In this document: positions 1-6,821 of the stretch, piece by piece | Layout: every line of letters starts with the position of its first letter | How positions within the stretch are numbered: position 1 is the stretch's first letter | Assembly: GCA_020859645.1 (NCBI GenBank) | Contig: JAJBVU010000213.1 | Location: 14,656-34,681 of the forward strand | Direction: 5' to 3' | DNA: 20,026 nucleotides | Source: Eubacterium sp. | GTDB lineage: Bacteria > Bacillota > Clostridia > Lachnospirales > CAG-274 | Notes under the pieces: generated by a model | The model's database searches: none | Told to the model about the DNA's origin: nothing | The model's input: only the letters and a program-made list of their open reading frames with translations | Made by a program: the position numbers and the translations under genes

Positions 1-240
1 GGGAAACCTTTCAGGGAGCTTAAAACAGAGACTGAAATTTTAAGTATCGACACAATTGCGTGAATAACACCCGGGAGCCTGTACCCCAAAGAGAAATAAT
101 AATTTCTCCGGTAGGCTTACACGAATTGCTCACGTTAAGAGCATTAAGTGGCAGAAGGAGCTGCCGATTTAGGTGGTACCACGGTGGTATTATGTATATT
201 ATCGTCCTAAGACGCTGTTTGGCGTTTTAGGACTTTTTTA
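1..240 (+). promoter_or_regulatory. T-box riboswitch leader (Asn specifier AAC) for aspS-gatCAB
   Basis: This is a tRNA-sensing transcription attenuator cut by the left window edge, so the base of stem I is missing. Visible parts are an apical stem I (CTTAAAA near 19-25 pairing with TTTTAAG near 37-43), a specifier region GTGAATAACAC in which the triplet AAC (Asn) sits at 66-68, and the T-box core AGGTGGTACCACG at 171-183. A terminator hairpin follows just before aspS. By family knowledge, uncharged cognate tRNA pairs with the specifier and with TGGN in the T-box bulge and stabilises the antiterminator. An Asn codon fits the downstream genes, which make Asn-tRNA(Asn) by transamidation. The codon call rests on the position of the triplet relative to conserved bases, not on a folded model. 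The variable base after TGG is T (177), discussed in the findings. Confidence 0.9.
204..240 (+). terminator. T-box-controlled intrinsic terminator before aspS
   Basis: GTCCTAAGACGC (204-215) pairs with GCGTTTTAGGAC (222-233) with one G-T wobble and a short loop, followed by a T run. This is the default off structure of the T-box leader. The aspS ribosome site AAGGAG (245-250) lies just downstream. Confidence 0.9.
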
Positions 241-258
241 ATTTAAGGAGATGATTTT

Positions 259-1593
259 ATGAAAACCGTTGACGGGAAGAACATTAAGCGGGATTTATGC
301 CTTTTTGACATTCTTAAGCTTAAAGAGGATGAACGTGAAGGAATTTATACCCACGGCACAGTCTACAGCATAAGGGATATCGGGGGAATTACTTTTATTA
401 TACTGAGAAAAATAAACGGTCTTATTCAGTGCGTTTACGACAAAAAGGGCACTGAAGAGGAAAAGAAGATTTTGAGAGTTGAAAACTCCGTCAGAGTTAA
501 GGGAAATTTGGTTGAAAACGAAAAGGCACCTCACGGGCTTGAAATTTTGGTTGAGGACATAGAGCTTATTTCAGTACCGGAAAAGGAACTGCCTATTAAG
601 GTAAACGATTATAAGCTTGACATTGCTCTTGAAAATGAAATAGCGGTTCGTCCCATAATTTTGAGAAACGAAAGAAGAAGAAGCACATTCAAGATTGAAG
701 AGGGTTTAGTCAGGGGCTTCAGAAAATATCTCGAAGGCAATGACTTTACTGAAATTTTCTCCCCTAAAATCGTTGCTGCCGGTGCAGAGGGCGGTTCAAA
801 CATATTCAAGCTTGAATATTTCGGAAAGAAGGCTTATCTTGCCCAAAGCCCTCAGTTTTATAAGCAGACACTTATTCCCGTTTATGAGAGAGTTTTCGAA
901 ATTGCTCCTGTTTTCAGAGCCGAAAAGCATAACACAATGAGACACTTAAACGAATATATAAGTGTTGACTTTGAAATGGGCTTTATAAAGGACTTTTATG
1001 ACGTAATCAATATGGAAACGGGTATGATAAAATTTGCCTTAAGCTATCTTAAGGAAAACTATAAGGACTATTTGGATATTGTCAAAGCCGATGTTCCGGA
1101 GTTTGACACTATTCCCTGTGTAACCTTTAAAGAGGCTAAGGAAATGGCTTCCGCCAAGTACAACAGACCCATTCGTGACCCCTATGACCTTGAGCCGGAA
1201 GAGGAAAGGCTTATCGGTCAGCTTTTCAAAGAGGACTATGACAGCGATTTTGTTTTCGTAACACACTATCCCGTTAAAAAGCGTCCCTTCTATGCTATGG
1301 ACGACCCCGAAAACCCAAAATATACATTAAGCTTCGACCTTTTGTTCAGGGGTATGGAGGTTACTACAGGCGGTCAGAGAATACACAATTATAAGGATCA
1401 GGTTGAAAAAATGAAGAGCAAGGGTCTTGACCCGGCTGACTTCGAAAGCTATCTTATGCTTCATAAATACGGCTGTCCTCCTCACGGCGGACTGGGTATG
1501 GGTCTTGAAAGATTTACTATGCAGCTTATAGGGCTAAAAAACATAAGACAGACATCAATGTTCCCCAGAGACACACTGAGACTTGTTCCGTAA
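259..1593 (+). CDS. aspS: Aspartyl-tRNA synthetase, type 2, probably non-discriminating (Asp/Asn)
   Basis: This class IIb synthetase is 444 aa, the length of archaeal-type AspRS2 rather than the roughly 590 aa bacterial AspRS, which carries an insertion domain. The N-terminal OB-fold (about residues 15-105) binds the anticodon and contains RDIGGITFIILR. The catalytic domain has motif 2 (FRAEKHNT, HLNEY) and motif 3 (GMGLERF), and the protein ends NIRQTSMFPRD. By my recollected alignment to the Thermococcus enzyme, discriminating residue W26 is Tyr36 here and K85 is Pro91. Loss of the Lys is known to relax tRNA choice. With gatCAB directly downstream and an Asn T-box upstream, the enzyme very likely charges both tRNA-Asp and tRNA-Asn with Asp. 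The start is ATG behind AAGGAG with an 8-base spacer. Whether a second, discriminating AspRS exists elsewhere cannot be seen. Confidence 0.95.
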   Translation: MKTVDGKNIKRDLCLFDILKLKEDEREGIYTHGTVYSIRDIGGITFIILRKINGLIQCVYDKKGTEEEKKILRVENSVRVKGNLVENEKAPHGLEILVEDIELISVPEKELPIKVNDYKLDIALENEIAVRPIILRNERRRSTFKIEEGLVRGFRKYLEGNDFTEIFSPKIVAAGAEGGSNIFKLEYFGKKAYLAQSPQFYKQTLIPVYERVFEIAPVFRAEKHNTMRHLNEYISVDFEMGFIKDFYDVINMETGMIKFALSYLKENYKDYLDIVKADVPEFDTIPCVTFKEAKEMASAKYNRPIRDPYDLEPEEERLIGQLFKEDYDSDFVFVTHYPVKKRPFYAMDDPENPKYTLSFDLLFRGMEVTTGGQRIHNYKDQVEKMKSKGLDPADFESYLMLHKYGCPPHGGLGMGLERFTMQLIGLKNIRQTSMFPRDTLRLVP

Positions 1594-1609
1594 AATTCAG
1601 AAAGGTTAG

Positions 1610-1903
1610 ATGAAAATGATAATAGACGATAAACTTATAGCTTATTTGGAAGAGCTTTCAAGGCTTCATTTAAGCGATGACGAAAAAGAAAGGGCAAAGG
1701 CAGACCTGTCGAAAATCATAAGCTACGTAAACAAATTAAGCGAGCTTGACACAGAGGGTCTTGAAGCTATGAGCCACCCCTTTGACTATACAAACAATTT
1801 CAGAATCGACGAGGCTAAGCCCTCTTTCGACAGAGAGCTTATATTGAAAAATGCGCCTAAGAGCAAGGACGGCTGCTTCTTAGTGCCTAAAACAGTTGAA
1901 TAA
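1610..1903 (+). CDS. gatC: Asp/Glu-tRNA amidotransferase subunit C
   Basis: GatC is the small non-catalytic subunit that wraps around GatA and GatB and stabilises the GatCAB complex. At 97 aa it has the usual length. The N-terminal helix resembles the family pattern (LEELSRLHLSDDEKERA), and the C-terminal part ends with the familiar acidic stretch and FLVPKTVE. It begins 16 bases after aspS stops. The ATG at 1610 has AAAGG only 4 bases upstream, and a second in-frame ATG at 1616 (residue 3) would have more comfortable spacing, so either start is possible. gatA follows after 14 bases. The gene order aspS-gatC-gatA-gatB supports a dedicated Asn-tRNA pathway. Confidence 0.93.
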   Translation: MKMIIDDKLIAYLEELSRLHLSDDEKERAKADLSKIISYVNKLSELDTEGLEAMSHPFDYTNNFRIDEAKPSFDRELILKNAPKSKDGCFLVPKTVE

Positions 1904-1917
1904 AGGAGGGGCTTATA

Positions 1918-3396
1918 ATGGATTTTTATGATAAAACAGCCCTTGAAACAGGTGCTTTAATAAAATCGGGGAAAATAAGCTCACCCGAAGTCACAAAGGC
2001 ATATATAGAAAAAATAAAGTCAGCGGACAAAGAAATTAACAGCTTTGTAACCGTTCTTGAAGAGGACGCCTTAAAACAGGCTGAAGAGGTTCAGGCGAAA
2101 ATTGACAAGGGCGAGCTTAGTTCACCCTTAGCCGGGGTTCCCGTTGCCATAAAGGACAACATCTGCACAAAGGATATTCTTACAACCTGTTCTTCAAAAA
2201 TGCTTTACAACTTTAAGCCCCCCTACAATGCCTGTGTTGTTGAAAAGCTTAAGGCTCAGGGAGCGGTTATTGTAGGCAAGACAAATTTGGACGAGTTCGC
2301 TATGGGCGGCTCAACGGAGACTTCATATTACGGAGTTACCAAAAACCCCTTTAACACAAACAGAGTTTCAGGCGGTTCCTCCGGCGGTTCGGCGGCGGCT
2401 GTTGCCGCAGGGCTTGTTCCCTATGCATTGGGCTCAGATACAGGCGGCTCAATCCGTCAGCCCTGTTCCTTCTGCGGCGTCAGTGGAATTAAGCCTACCT
2501 ACGGCGGAGTTTCACGCTATGGGCTTGTGGCTTTTGCTTCTTCTCTTGACCAAATAGGACCTATCGGAAAGGACATTAAGGACTGCGCCGAGATTTTAAA
2601 GGCTGTTTCAGGTCACGATGAAAGAGACTCAACCTCTATAAAGGGCTTTTCCTATGACTTTTCGGAAAGCTTCGAAGGCGACCTTAAGGGAATGAAAATA
2701 GGTGTTCCCACAAACTACTACGGAGAGGGTCTTGACAGTCAGGTCAGAGCAGCTGTTCTTTCAGCCTGTGTTAAGCTTAAAGAGCTTGGTGCTGAAGTCA
2801 TTGAATTTGAAATGCCCATTGTTGATTACGCTATCCCTGCCTACTATATTATAGCCTGTGCGGAGGCAAGCTCAAACTTAAGCCGTTATGACGGAATTAA
2901 ATACGGCTACCGCAGCGAAAAGGGCGAAAGCCTTTTAGATGTTTTCTTTAACTCCAGAAGCGAGGGCTTCGGAATGGAGGTTAAGCGCCGTATAATGCTT
3001 GGCTCATTCGTTTTAAGCTCAGGATATTTCGACGCATATTACAAGAAAGGCTTACAAGTCAGAGGTCTTATTAAAAAGAGCTTTAACGAAGCCTTTGAAA
3101 AATGCGATATGATACTTTCGCCTGTTGCGCCTACAACGGCTTACAGAATAGGCGAAAACGTTTCCGACCCCTTAAAGATGTATTTGGGCGATATTTACAC
3201 TGTTTCCGTAAACCTTGCAGGCATTCCCGCCGTTTCTCTGCCCTGCGGCTTTGACAGCGACGGTCTGCCCATAGGTATGCAGCTTATAGGTCAAAGCTTT
3301 TCAGAAGCTAAGCTTGTAAAGGCAGGCTATGCTTATCAGCAGGCTACGGAATATCACAAAAAAACATTTGAAGCTATGAAAGGAGGAAGATTTTAA
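1918..3396 (+). CDS. gatA: Asp/Glu-tRNA amidotransferase subunit A (glutaminase)
   Basis: GatA is the amidase-signature subunit that hydrolyses glutamine and feeds ammonia to GatB, converting Asp-tRNA(Asn) to Asn-tRNA(Asn), and in many bacteria also Glu-tRNA(Gln) to Gln-tRNA(Gln). It is 492 aa, normal for the family. The Ser-cisSer-Lys triad is complete: Lys79 in VAIKDN, Ser154 in SGGSSGGS and Ser178 in GSDTGGS. These are the same numbers as in the Staphylococcus aureus enzyme. The start is ATG 8 bases after a strong AAAGGAGGG. Its TAA stop overlaps the gatB ATG by one base (TAATG), indicating translational coupling. Confidence 0.97.
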   Translation: MDFYDKTALETGALIKSGKISSPEVTKAYIEKIKSADKEINSFVTVLEEDALKQAEEVQAKIDKGELSSPLAGVPVAIKDNICTKDILTTCSSKMLYNFKPPYNACVVEKLKAQGAVIVGKTNLDEFAMGGSTETSYYGVTKNPFNTNRVSGGSSGGSAAAVAAGLVPYALGSDTGGSIRQPCSFCGVSGIKPTYGGVSRYGLVAFASSLDQIGPIGKDIKDCAEILKAVSGHDERDSTSIKGFSYDFSESFEGDLKGMKIGVPTNYYGEGLDSQVRAAVLSACVKLKELGAEVIEFEMPIVDYAIPAYYIIACAEASSNLSRYDGIKYGYRSEKGESLLDVFFNSRSEGFGMEVKRRIMLGSFVLSSGYFDAYYKKGLQVRGLIKKSFNEAFEKCDMILSPVAPTTAYRIGENVSDPLKMYLGDIYTVSVNLAGIPAVSLPCGFDSDGLPIGMQLIGQSFSEAKLVKAGYAYQQATEYHKKTFEAMKGGRF

Positions 3397-4829
3397 TGGC
3401 TTGGGAAACTGTTATAGGTCTTGAGGTTCACGTTGAACTCAGTACAAAGTCAAAAATTTTCTGCTCCTGTACTACGGAGTTCGGCGGAGAGCCAAACACT
3501 CACGTCTGCCCCGTCTGCAGCGGTCTGCCCGGGGTTTTGCCTACGCTCAACAAAAGTGTTGTGGAATTTGCGGTTAAAACAGGGCTTGCTGCCAACTGTG
3601 AGATTACAAGATATAATAAATTCGACAGAAAAAATTATTTTTACCCCGACCTGCCTAAGGCTTATCAGGTAAGCCAGCTTTATCTGCCTATTTGCCGAAA
3701 CGGTCATATAGACATTGAGGTAAACGGCGTTAAAAAGGCAATCGGCATACACGAAATTCATATGGAAGAGGACGCAGGAAAGCTTGTTCACGACCCGTGG
3801 TCTGACTCGACTATGGTAGACTATAACCGCTGCGGTGTTCCTCTTTTGGAGATTGTTTCAGAGCCTGATTTCAGAAACGGCGATGAGGTTATTGCCTATC
3901 TTGAAAAGCTCAGAGACACACTTATTTATTTGGGCGTTTCCGACTGTAAAATGCAGGAGGGCTCAATGAGAGCAGACGTAAACCTGTCAGTCCGTCCCGT
4001 CGGTCAAACCGAAATGGGTACAAGAACGGAAATGAAAAACATAAACTCATTTAAGGCTATAAGCAGGGCAATCGTCTATGAGTCAAAGAGACAGATTGAA
4101 CAAATCGAAATGGGAAAGCGTGTTATTCAGGAGACACGCCGCTGGGACGAAAACAAGGACGCAACCTATGCAATGCGTTCAAAGGAAAACGCTCAGGATT
4201 ACCGCTATTTTCCGGAACCCGACCTTCTGCCAATAGAGATTTCGGAAGAGTGGATTGAAAAGGCTAAGGCTGAAATGCCGGAGCTTGCAGACGCTAAGAG
4301 AGTACGTTATGTAAAAGAATTAGGTCTTTCGGAGTATGACGCAAAGGTTTTGACAGCGGAACACGATTTGGCAATTCTCTTTGAAGAGGCTTCGGCTATC
4401 TGCAATGAGCCTAAAGAGGTCTGCAACCTTATAATCGGCGAGCTTATGAGACTTATAACCGAAGCTCAGACAAGCGCAGACAAAATTTCGATTTCCCCTG
4501 AAAAGACTGCGAGAATTATAACCCTTACGGTAGAGGGAAAAATTAACAGAAACGCCGAAAAAGAGGTTTTCGAAGCTGTCTTTAAGGAAGATGTTGACCC
4601 CGATGAATACATTAAGGAAAAAGGGCTTATGATGCTTAATGACGACAGTCTTGTTTCCGACACTATTGACGAGGTTATTAAAAATAACCCCAAATCAATC
4701 GAGGACTATAAGGGCGGAAAGCAAAAGGCTTTCGGCTTCTTGGTGGGTCAGACTATGAGAGCCCTTAAGGGCAAGGCAAACCCCCAAAGCGTAAATAAAA
4801 TTTTAAAAGAAAAATTGGATAAACTTTAA
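3396..4829 (+). CDS. gatB: Asp/Glu-tRNA amidotransferase subunit B
   Basis: GatB is the kinase/transamidase subunit. It activates the side-chain carboxylate of misacylated Asp-tRNA(Asn) or Glu-tRNA(Gln) with ATP and transfers ammonia received from GatA. At 477 aa it is full length. The N-terminal part reads ETVIGLEVHVEL, and four zinc-site cysteines are present at 23, 25, 38 and 41 (CSC ... CPVC). Motifs VDYNRCGVPLLEIVSEPD and RADVNLSVRP mark the catalytic cradle. The C-terminal roughly 150 residues are the helical/YqeY-like tRNA-binding tail (GFLVGQTMRALKGKANP). The ribosome site AGGAGG lies inside the end of gatA. This is the last gene of the operon before the repeat and terminator. Confidence 0.97.
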   Translation: MAWETVIGLEVHVELSTKSKIFCSCTTEFGGEPNTHVCPVCSGLPGVLPTLNKSVVEFAVKTGLAANCEITRYNKFDRKNYFYPDLPKAYQVSQLYLPICRNGHIDIEVNGVKKAIGIHEIHMEEDAGKLVHDPWSDSTMVDYNRCGVPLLEIVSEPDFRNGDEVIAYLEKLRDTLIYLGVSDCKMQEGSMRADVNLSVRPVGQTEMGTRTEMKNINSFKAISRAIVYESKRQIEQIEMGKRVIQETRRWDENKDATYAMRSKENAQDYRYFPEPDLLPIEISEEWIEKAKAEMPELADAKRVRYVKELGLSEYDAKVLTAEHDLAILFEEASAICNEPKEVCNLIIGELMRLITEAQTSADKISISPEKTARIITLTVEGKINRNAEKEVFEAVFKEDVDPDEYIKEKGLMMLNDDSLVSDTIDEVIKNNPKSIEDYKGGKQKAFGFLVGQTMRALKGKANPQSVNKILKEKLDKL

Positions 4830-4854
4830 AATCAGTTTAATACAAATGGAAATT

Positions 4855-4924
4855 GCTCCACCTCTCAGTCATACACTAATTTTTTATAAAAATTAGTGTA
4901 TGACAGCTCCCCTCAAGGGGAGCC
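4855..4924 (+). repeat. Hairpin repeat, copy 1 (single half-unit with a long internal palindrome)
   Basis: The segment carries CACCTCTCAGTCA, a perfect 17-bp palindrome (4868-4884 with 4888-4904, loop TAT), then GACAGCTCCCCTCAAGGGGAGCC, whose last part is itself an 8-bp hairpin. The outer words match, in the opposite orientation, the left half of the repeat at 15770-15813. There the middle is a short stem (GTCAGC/GCTGAC) instead of the long one. It lies between the gatB stop and the operon terminator and codes for nothing. I infer a dispersed non-coding repeat family; mobility and function are unknown. Confidence 0.8.
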
Positions 4925-4957
4925 TTGTCGGCGAAGGAAAAGCTTTCTAAACATTTA

Positions 4958-4986
4958 ATCGGGTATGATTTCATGCCCGATTTTTT
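4958..4986 (+). terminator. Intrinsic terminator of the aspS-gatCAB operon
   Basis: ATCGGGTATG (4958-4967) pairs with CATGCCCGAT (4972-4981), a 10-bp stem with one wobble and a 4-base loop, followed by six T. It sits 130 bases after gatB and about 40 bases before the next promoter, cleanly separating the two operons. Confidence 0.9.
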
Positions 4987-5024
4987 GCGTTATACCCAAA
5001 TATTCCATTTTTTAATAAAAAAGC

Positions 5025-5053
5025 TTGACATTAATGCGGTTTGGTTATATACT
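5025..5053 (+). promoter_or_regulatory. Vegetative promoter of the fatty-acid operon
   Basis: TTGACA (5025-5030), a 17-base spacer and TATACT (5048-5053) form a near-consensus housekeeping promoter. Transcription should begin around 5060, inside the first FabT-like box. It is the only strong promoter seen before the fab/acc genes. Confidence 0.88.
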
Positions 5054-5081
5054 TTGAATATCAAATATTTTGATTTTCAAA
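5053..5081 (+). promoter_or_regulatory. Tandem FabT-type operator (two TTTGA-N3-TCAAA boxes)
   Basis: Two perfect palindromes, TTTGAATATCAAA (5053-5065) and TTTGATTTTCAAA (5069-5081), lie 16 bases apart centre to centre. The first touches the -10 element and start point. They match the FabT recognition word known from Streptococcus (TTTGA, short spacer, TCAAA). FabT with acyl-ACP as corepressor would block the promoter and so regulate its own gene and the operon. Binding is inferred from sequence and from the adjacent fabT. Confidence 0.85.
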
Positions 5082-5085
5082 GGAA

Positions 5086-5117
5086 ATGCCGCAGCTTGTG
5101 ATATTGCGGTGTTTTTT
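5086..5117 (+). terminator. Leader hairpin with T run before fabT (possible attenuator)
   Basis: ATGCCGCA (5086-5093) can pair with TGCGGTGT (5105-5112), five strong pairs extended by wobbles, with an 11-base loop and followed by TTTTTT (5112-5117). It lies between the start point and the fabT ribosome site. It looks like a weak intrinsic terminator and could attenuate the operon, but the stem is short and no alternative pairing was found. Confidence 0.35.
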
Positions 5118-5132
5118 GGGAGGTGAATGTTA

Positions 5133-5600
5133 TTGAAAAAATCTCTTATCGATGTTAATACTCTGTTTTTCGGGCTGTATAACGATATTCAGAGGGCTGA
5201 GGACGAAGCTCAGAAAAAGGGCGTCTTTAAAGACCTGTCTTTAGCCGAGATACATACCATTGAAGCCATAGGTATGTACGGCGCCAAGTCTATGAGCGAG
5301 GTTTCACAAAAGCTGGATGTTACAATGGGTACCTTAACAGTGAGTATTAAGAACCTTGTGGCTAAGGGCTATGTTGACAGAAAACGGTCTGAAACAGACA
5401 GACGGCACGTTCTTGTTTCACTGACGAATACAGGCCGCCTTATGTACAGAGTACATCAGAAGTTTCATCTTGAAATGATTAAGGCTGCCGTTGTGGGCTT
5501 AAGCGAATATGAGGCGGAGGTCGCCAAAAATGTGCTTGAGCGGATAAACGGCTTTATTAATGAAAGATACAGAAATAAAATACAAGGAGAAGTATTATGA
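5133..5600 (+). CDS. fabT: MarR-family fatty-acid repressor FabT
   Basis: This winged-helix regulator has 155 residues from the preferred start. It resembles streptococcal FabT, which binds long acyl-ACP and represses fab genes. The dimerisation helix is N-terminal, the helix-turn-helix covers roughly SEVSQKLDVTMGTLTVSIK (about 55-75), and the wing contains DRKRSETDRRHV. EIHTIEAIG and GRLMYRVHQKFH are also FabT-like. Start choice: TTG at 5133 lies 9 bases after GGAGG (giving MKKSLIDVN), whereas the in-frame ATG at 5127 is only 3 bases after it. I prefer the TTG, with the ATG as the alternative. The stop overlaps the fabH ATG (ATGA). The tandem palindromes in its own promoter support autoregulation. 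Confidence 0.92.
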   Translation: MKKSLIDVNTLFFGLYNDIQRAEDEAQKKGVFKDLSLAEIHTIEAIGMYGAKSMSEVSQKLDVTMGTLTVSIKNLVAKGYVDRKRSETDRRHVLVSLTNTGRLMYRVHQKFHLEMIKAAVVGLSEYEAEVAKNVLERINGFINERYRNKIQGEVL

Positions 5601-6571
5601 CAAGGTCAAAAATTGTAGGCTTTGAGAGAGAGCTTCCCGAGTTTACGGCGGACAACTTCGATTTGTCAAAGATAGTGGATACCTCTGACGAATGGATAAC
5701 CTCCAGAACGGGCATAAGCCGCAGGCATATATCAACGGAGCAGAACACCTCCGACCTGTGTATTGCCGCTGCCGACAGGCTTCTTAAAAAAGCGGGGTGG
5801 GAACCCGAAACTGTGGACTTGGTTATCGTGGGGACGGTTACCCCCGACTATCAAACCCCCAGCACAGCCTGTCTTGTTCAGGCGGCTTTAGGGCTTGAAA
5901 ATGCCTTTTGCTTCGACTTATCAGCTGCCTGTTCGGGCTTTATTTATTCCCTTTCGGCTGCCGATAAGTTTATAAAAGCCGGAGGGGTCAAACGAGCGAT
6001 TGTTTTGGGCGGTGAAACTCTTTCCAAAATAACCGACTGGAGCGACCGTTCCACCTGCGTTCTTTTCGGCGACGGGGCCGGAGGAGTTCTGCTTGAAGCA
6101 ACAGACGAGGACTGCGGTATTCTTTTTGAGGATATTCACTCCGACGGAAAAAAGGGAGAAGCCCTTACGGCAGGCTACCGTGAAAACCGAAACCCTTATT
6201 TTAAAGGGGAACCCCACGGCGGCGAATTTATAGAAATGAACGGCAGAGAGGTTTTCACCTTTGCCACAAGAAAGGTTCCCGAAAGCATTAAACATGTGCT
6301 TGAAGCTACAAACACATCTCCCGATGATATTAAATATGTGGTTCTTCACCAGGCAAACACCAGAATAAACGAGGTTATAGCAAGAAAGCTTAAAATGCCC
6401 CACGAAAAGTTCTATTCCAATATAGAAAGAACGGGCAACACCTCAGGAGGGTCTGTTCCCATAGCTTTGGCGGATATGGAGAGCGAAGGACTTCTTGAAA
6501 AGGGAGACAAAATTATTATTTCGGGCTTCGGCGGAGGGCTTACATGGGCTACAATGCTTATAGAGCTTTAA
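5597..6571 (+). CDS. fabH: 3-oxoacyl-ACP synthase III (KAS III)
   Basis: FabH starts fatty-acid elongation by condensing an acyl-CoA primer with malonyl-ACP. It is 324 aa, the standard length. The catalytic triad is complete: Cys112 (SAACSGF), His251 (LHQANTRI) and Asn281 (GNTSGGS). The N-terminus carries DTSDEWITSRTGI. GAFGG-like glycines near the end (GFGGGLTWA) complete the thiolase fold. The ATG overlaps the fabT stop as ATGA, with GGAGA 6 bases upstream, so translation is probably coupled to the regulator. Primer preference (straight versus branched) cannot be read from the sequence. Confidence 0.97.
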   Translation: MTRSKIVGFERELPEFTADNFDLSKIVDTSDEWITSRTGISRRHISTEQNTSDLCIAAADRLLKKAGWEPETVDLVIVGTVTPDYQTPSTACLVQAALGLENAFCFDLSAACSGFIYSLSAADKFIKAGGVKRAIVLGGETLSKITDWSDRSTCVLFGDGAGGVLLEATDEDCGILFEDIHSDGKKGEALTAGYRENRNPYFKGEPHGGEFIEMNGREVFTFATRKVPESIKHVLEATNTSPDDIKYVVLHQANTRINEVIARKLKMPHEKFYSNIERTGNTSGGSVPIALADMESEGLLEKGDKIIISGFGGGLTWATMLIEL

Positions 6572-6583
6572 GGAGTAATTTAT

Positions 6584-6808
6584 ATGATTTTTGAAAAAAT
6601 CAGAACTATAATAGCTGATGTTTTGGAGGTTGACCCCGAAACAATTACGCTTGAAACAAGAATAAACGATGACCTTAAGGCAGATTCTTTAGATCTTTTT
6701 AAAATTGTCAACGAAATCGAGGACACATTTAATATAAAGATTGAATATGCCGAGGTTATAGAAACCGTAGAAGATGCAGTAAAATTTGTAGAAGAACAAA
6801 CTAAATAA
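6584..6808 (+). CDS. acpP: Acyl carrier protein
   Basis: This small acidic carrier has 74 residues and holds growing acyl chains on a phosphopantetheine arm. The attachment serine is Ser35 in ADSLDLFKIV, the family's DSL motif. Helix II and III residues follow the usual pattern, although DLFKIV replaces the more common DTVELV and could mark a variant partner surface. AAGGAG (6570-6575) overlaps the fabH stop, and the start is ATG. Its position between fabH and fabK is typical of Firmicutes fab operons. The next gene follows after only 10 bases. Confidence 0.95.
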   Translation: MIFEKIRTIIADVLEVDPETITLETRINDDLKADSLDLFKIVNEIEDTFNIKIEYAEVIETVEDAVKFVEEQTK

Positions 6809-6821
6809 AGGGGAAAATATC
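6807..6821 (+). promoter_or_regulatory. Ribosome site and non-canonical ATC start of fabK
   Basis: AAAGGGG (6807-6813), overlapping the acpP stop, is followed after 5 bases by ATC (6819-6821). From the preceding in-frame stop (TAG 6789-6791) to the first in-frame ATG (6876) there is no ATG, GTG, TTG or CTG, yet conserved FabK residues are encoded throughout. ATC is the only near-start codon at a proper distance from the ribosome site. Confidence 0.7.

Noticed and set aside
3450..3791. 113-codon minus-strand frame opposite gatB
   Set aside because: Shadow of the conserved gatB zinc-site region; no supporting signal.
4855..4924. CRISPR array or insertion sequence at the gatB-fabT gap
   Set aside because: There are no regularly spaced direct repeats and no transposase; the structure is a single hairpin-rich unit.
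5921..6403. 160-codon open frame on the minus strand opposite fabH
   Set aside because: It lies wholly inside fabH, whose complete catalytic triad fixes the coding strand. The translation is Cys/Phe-rich with no family resemblance.
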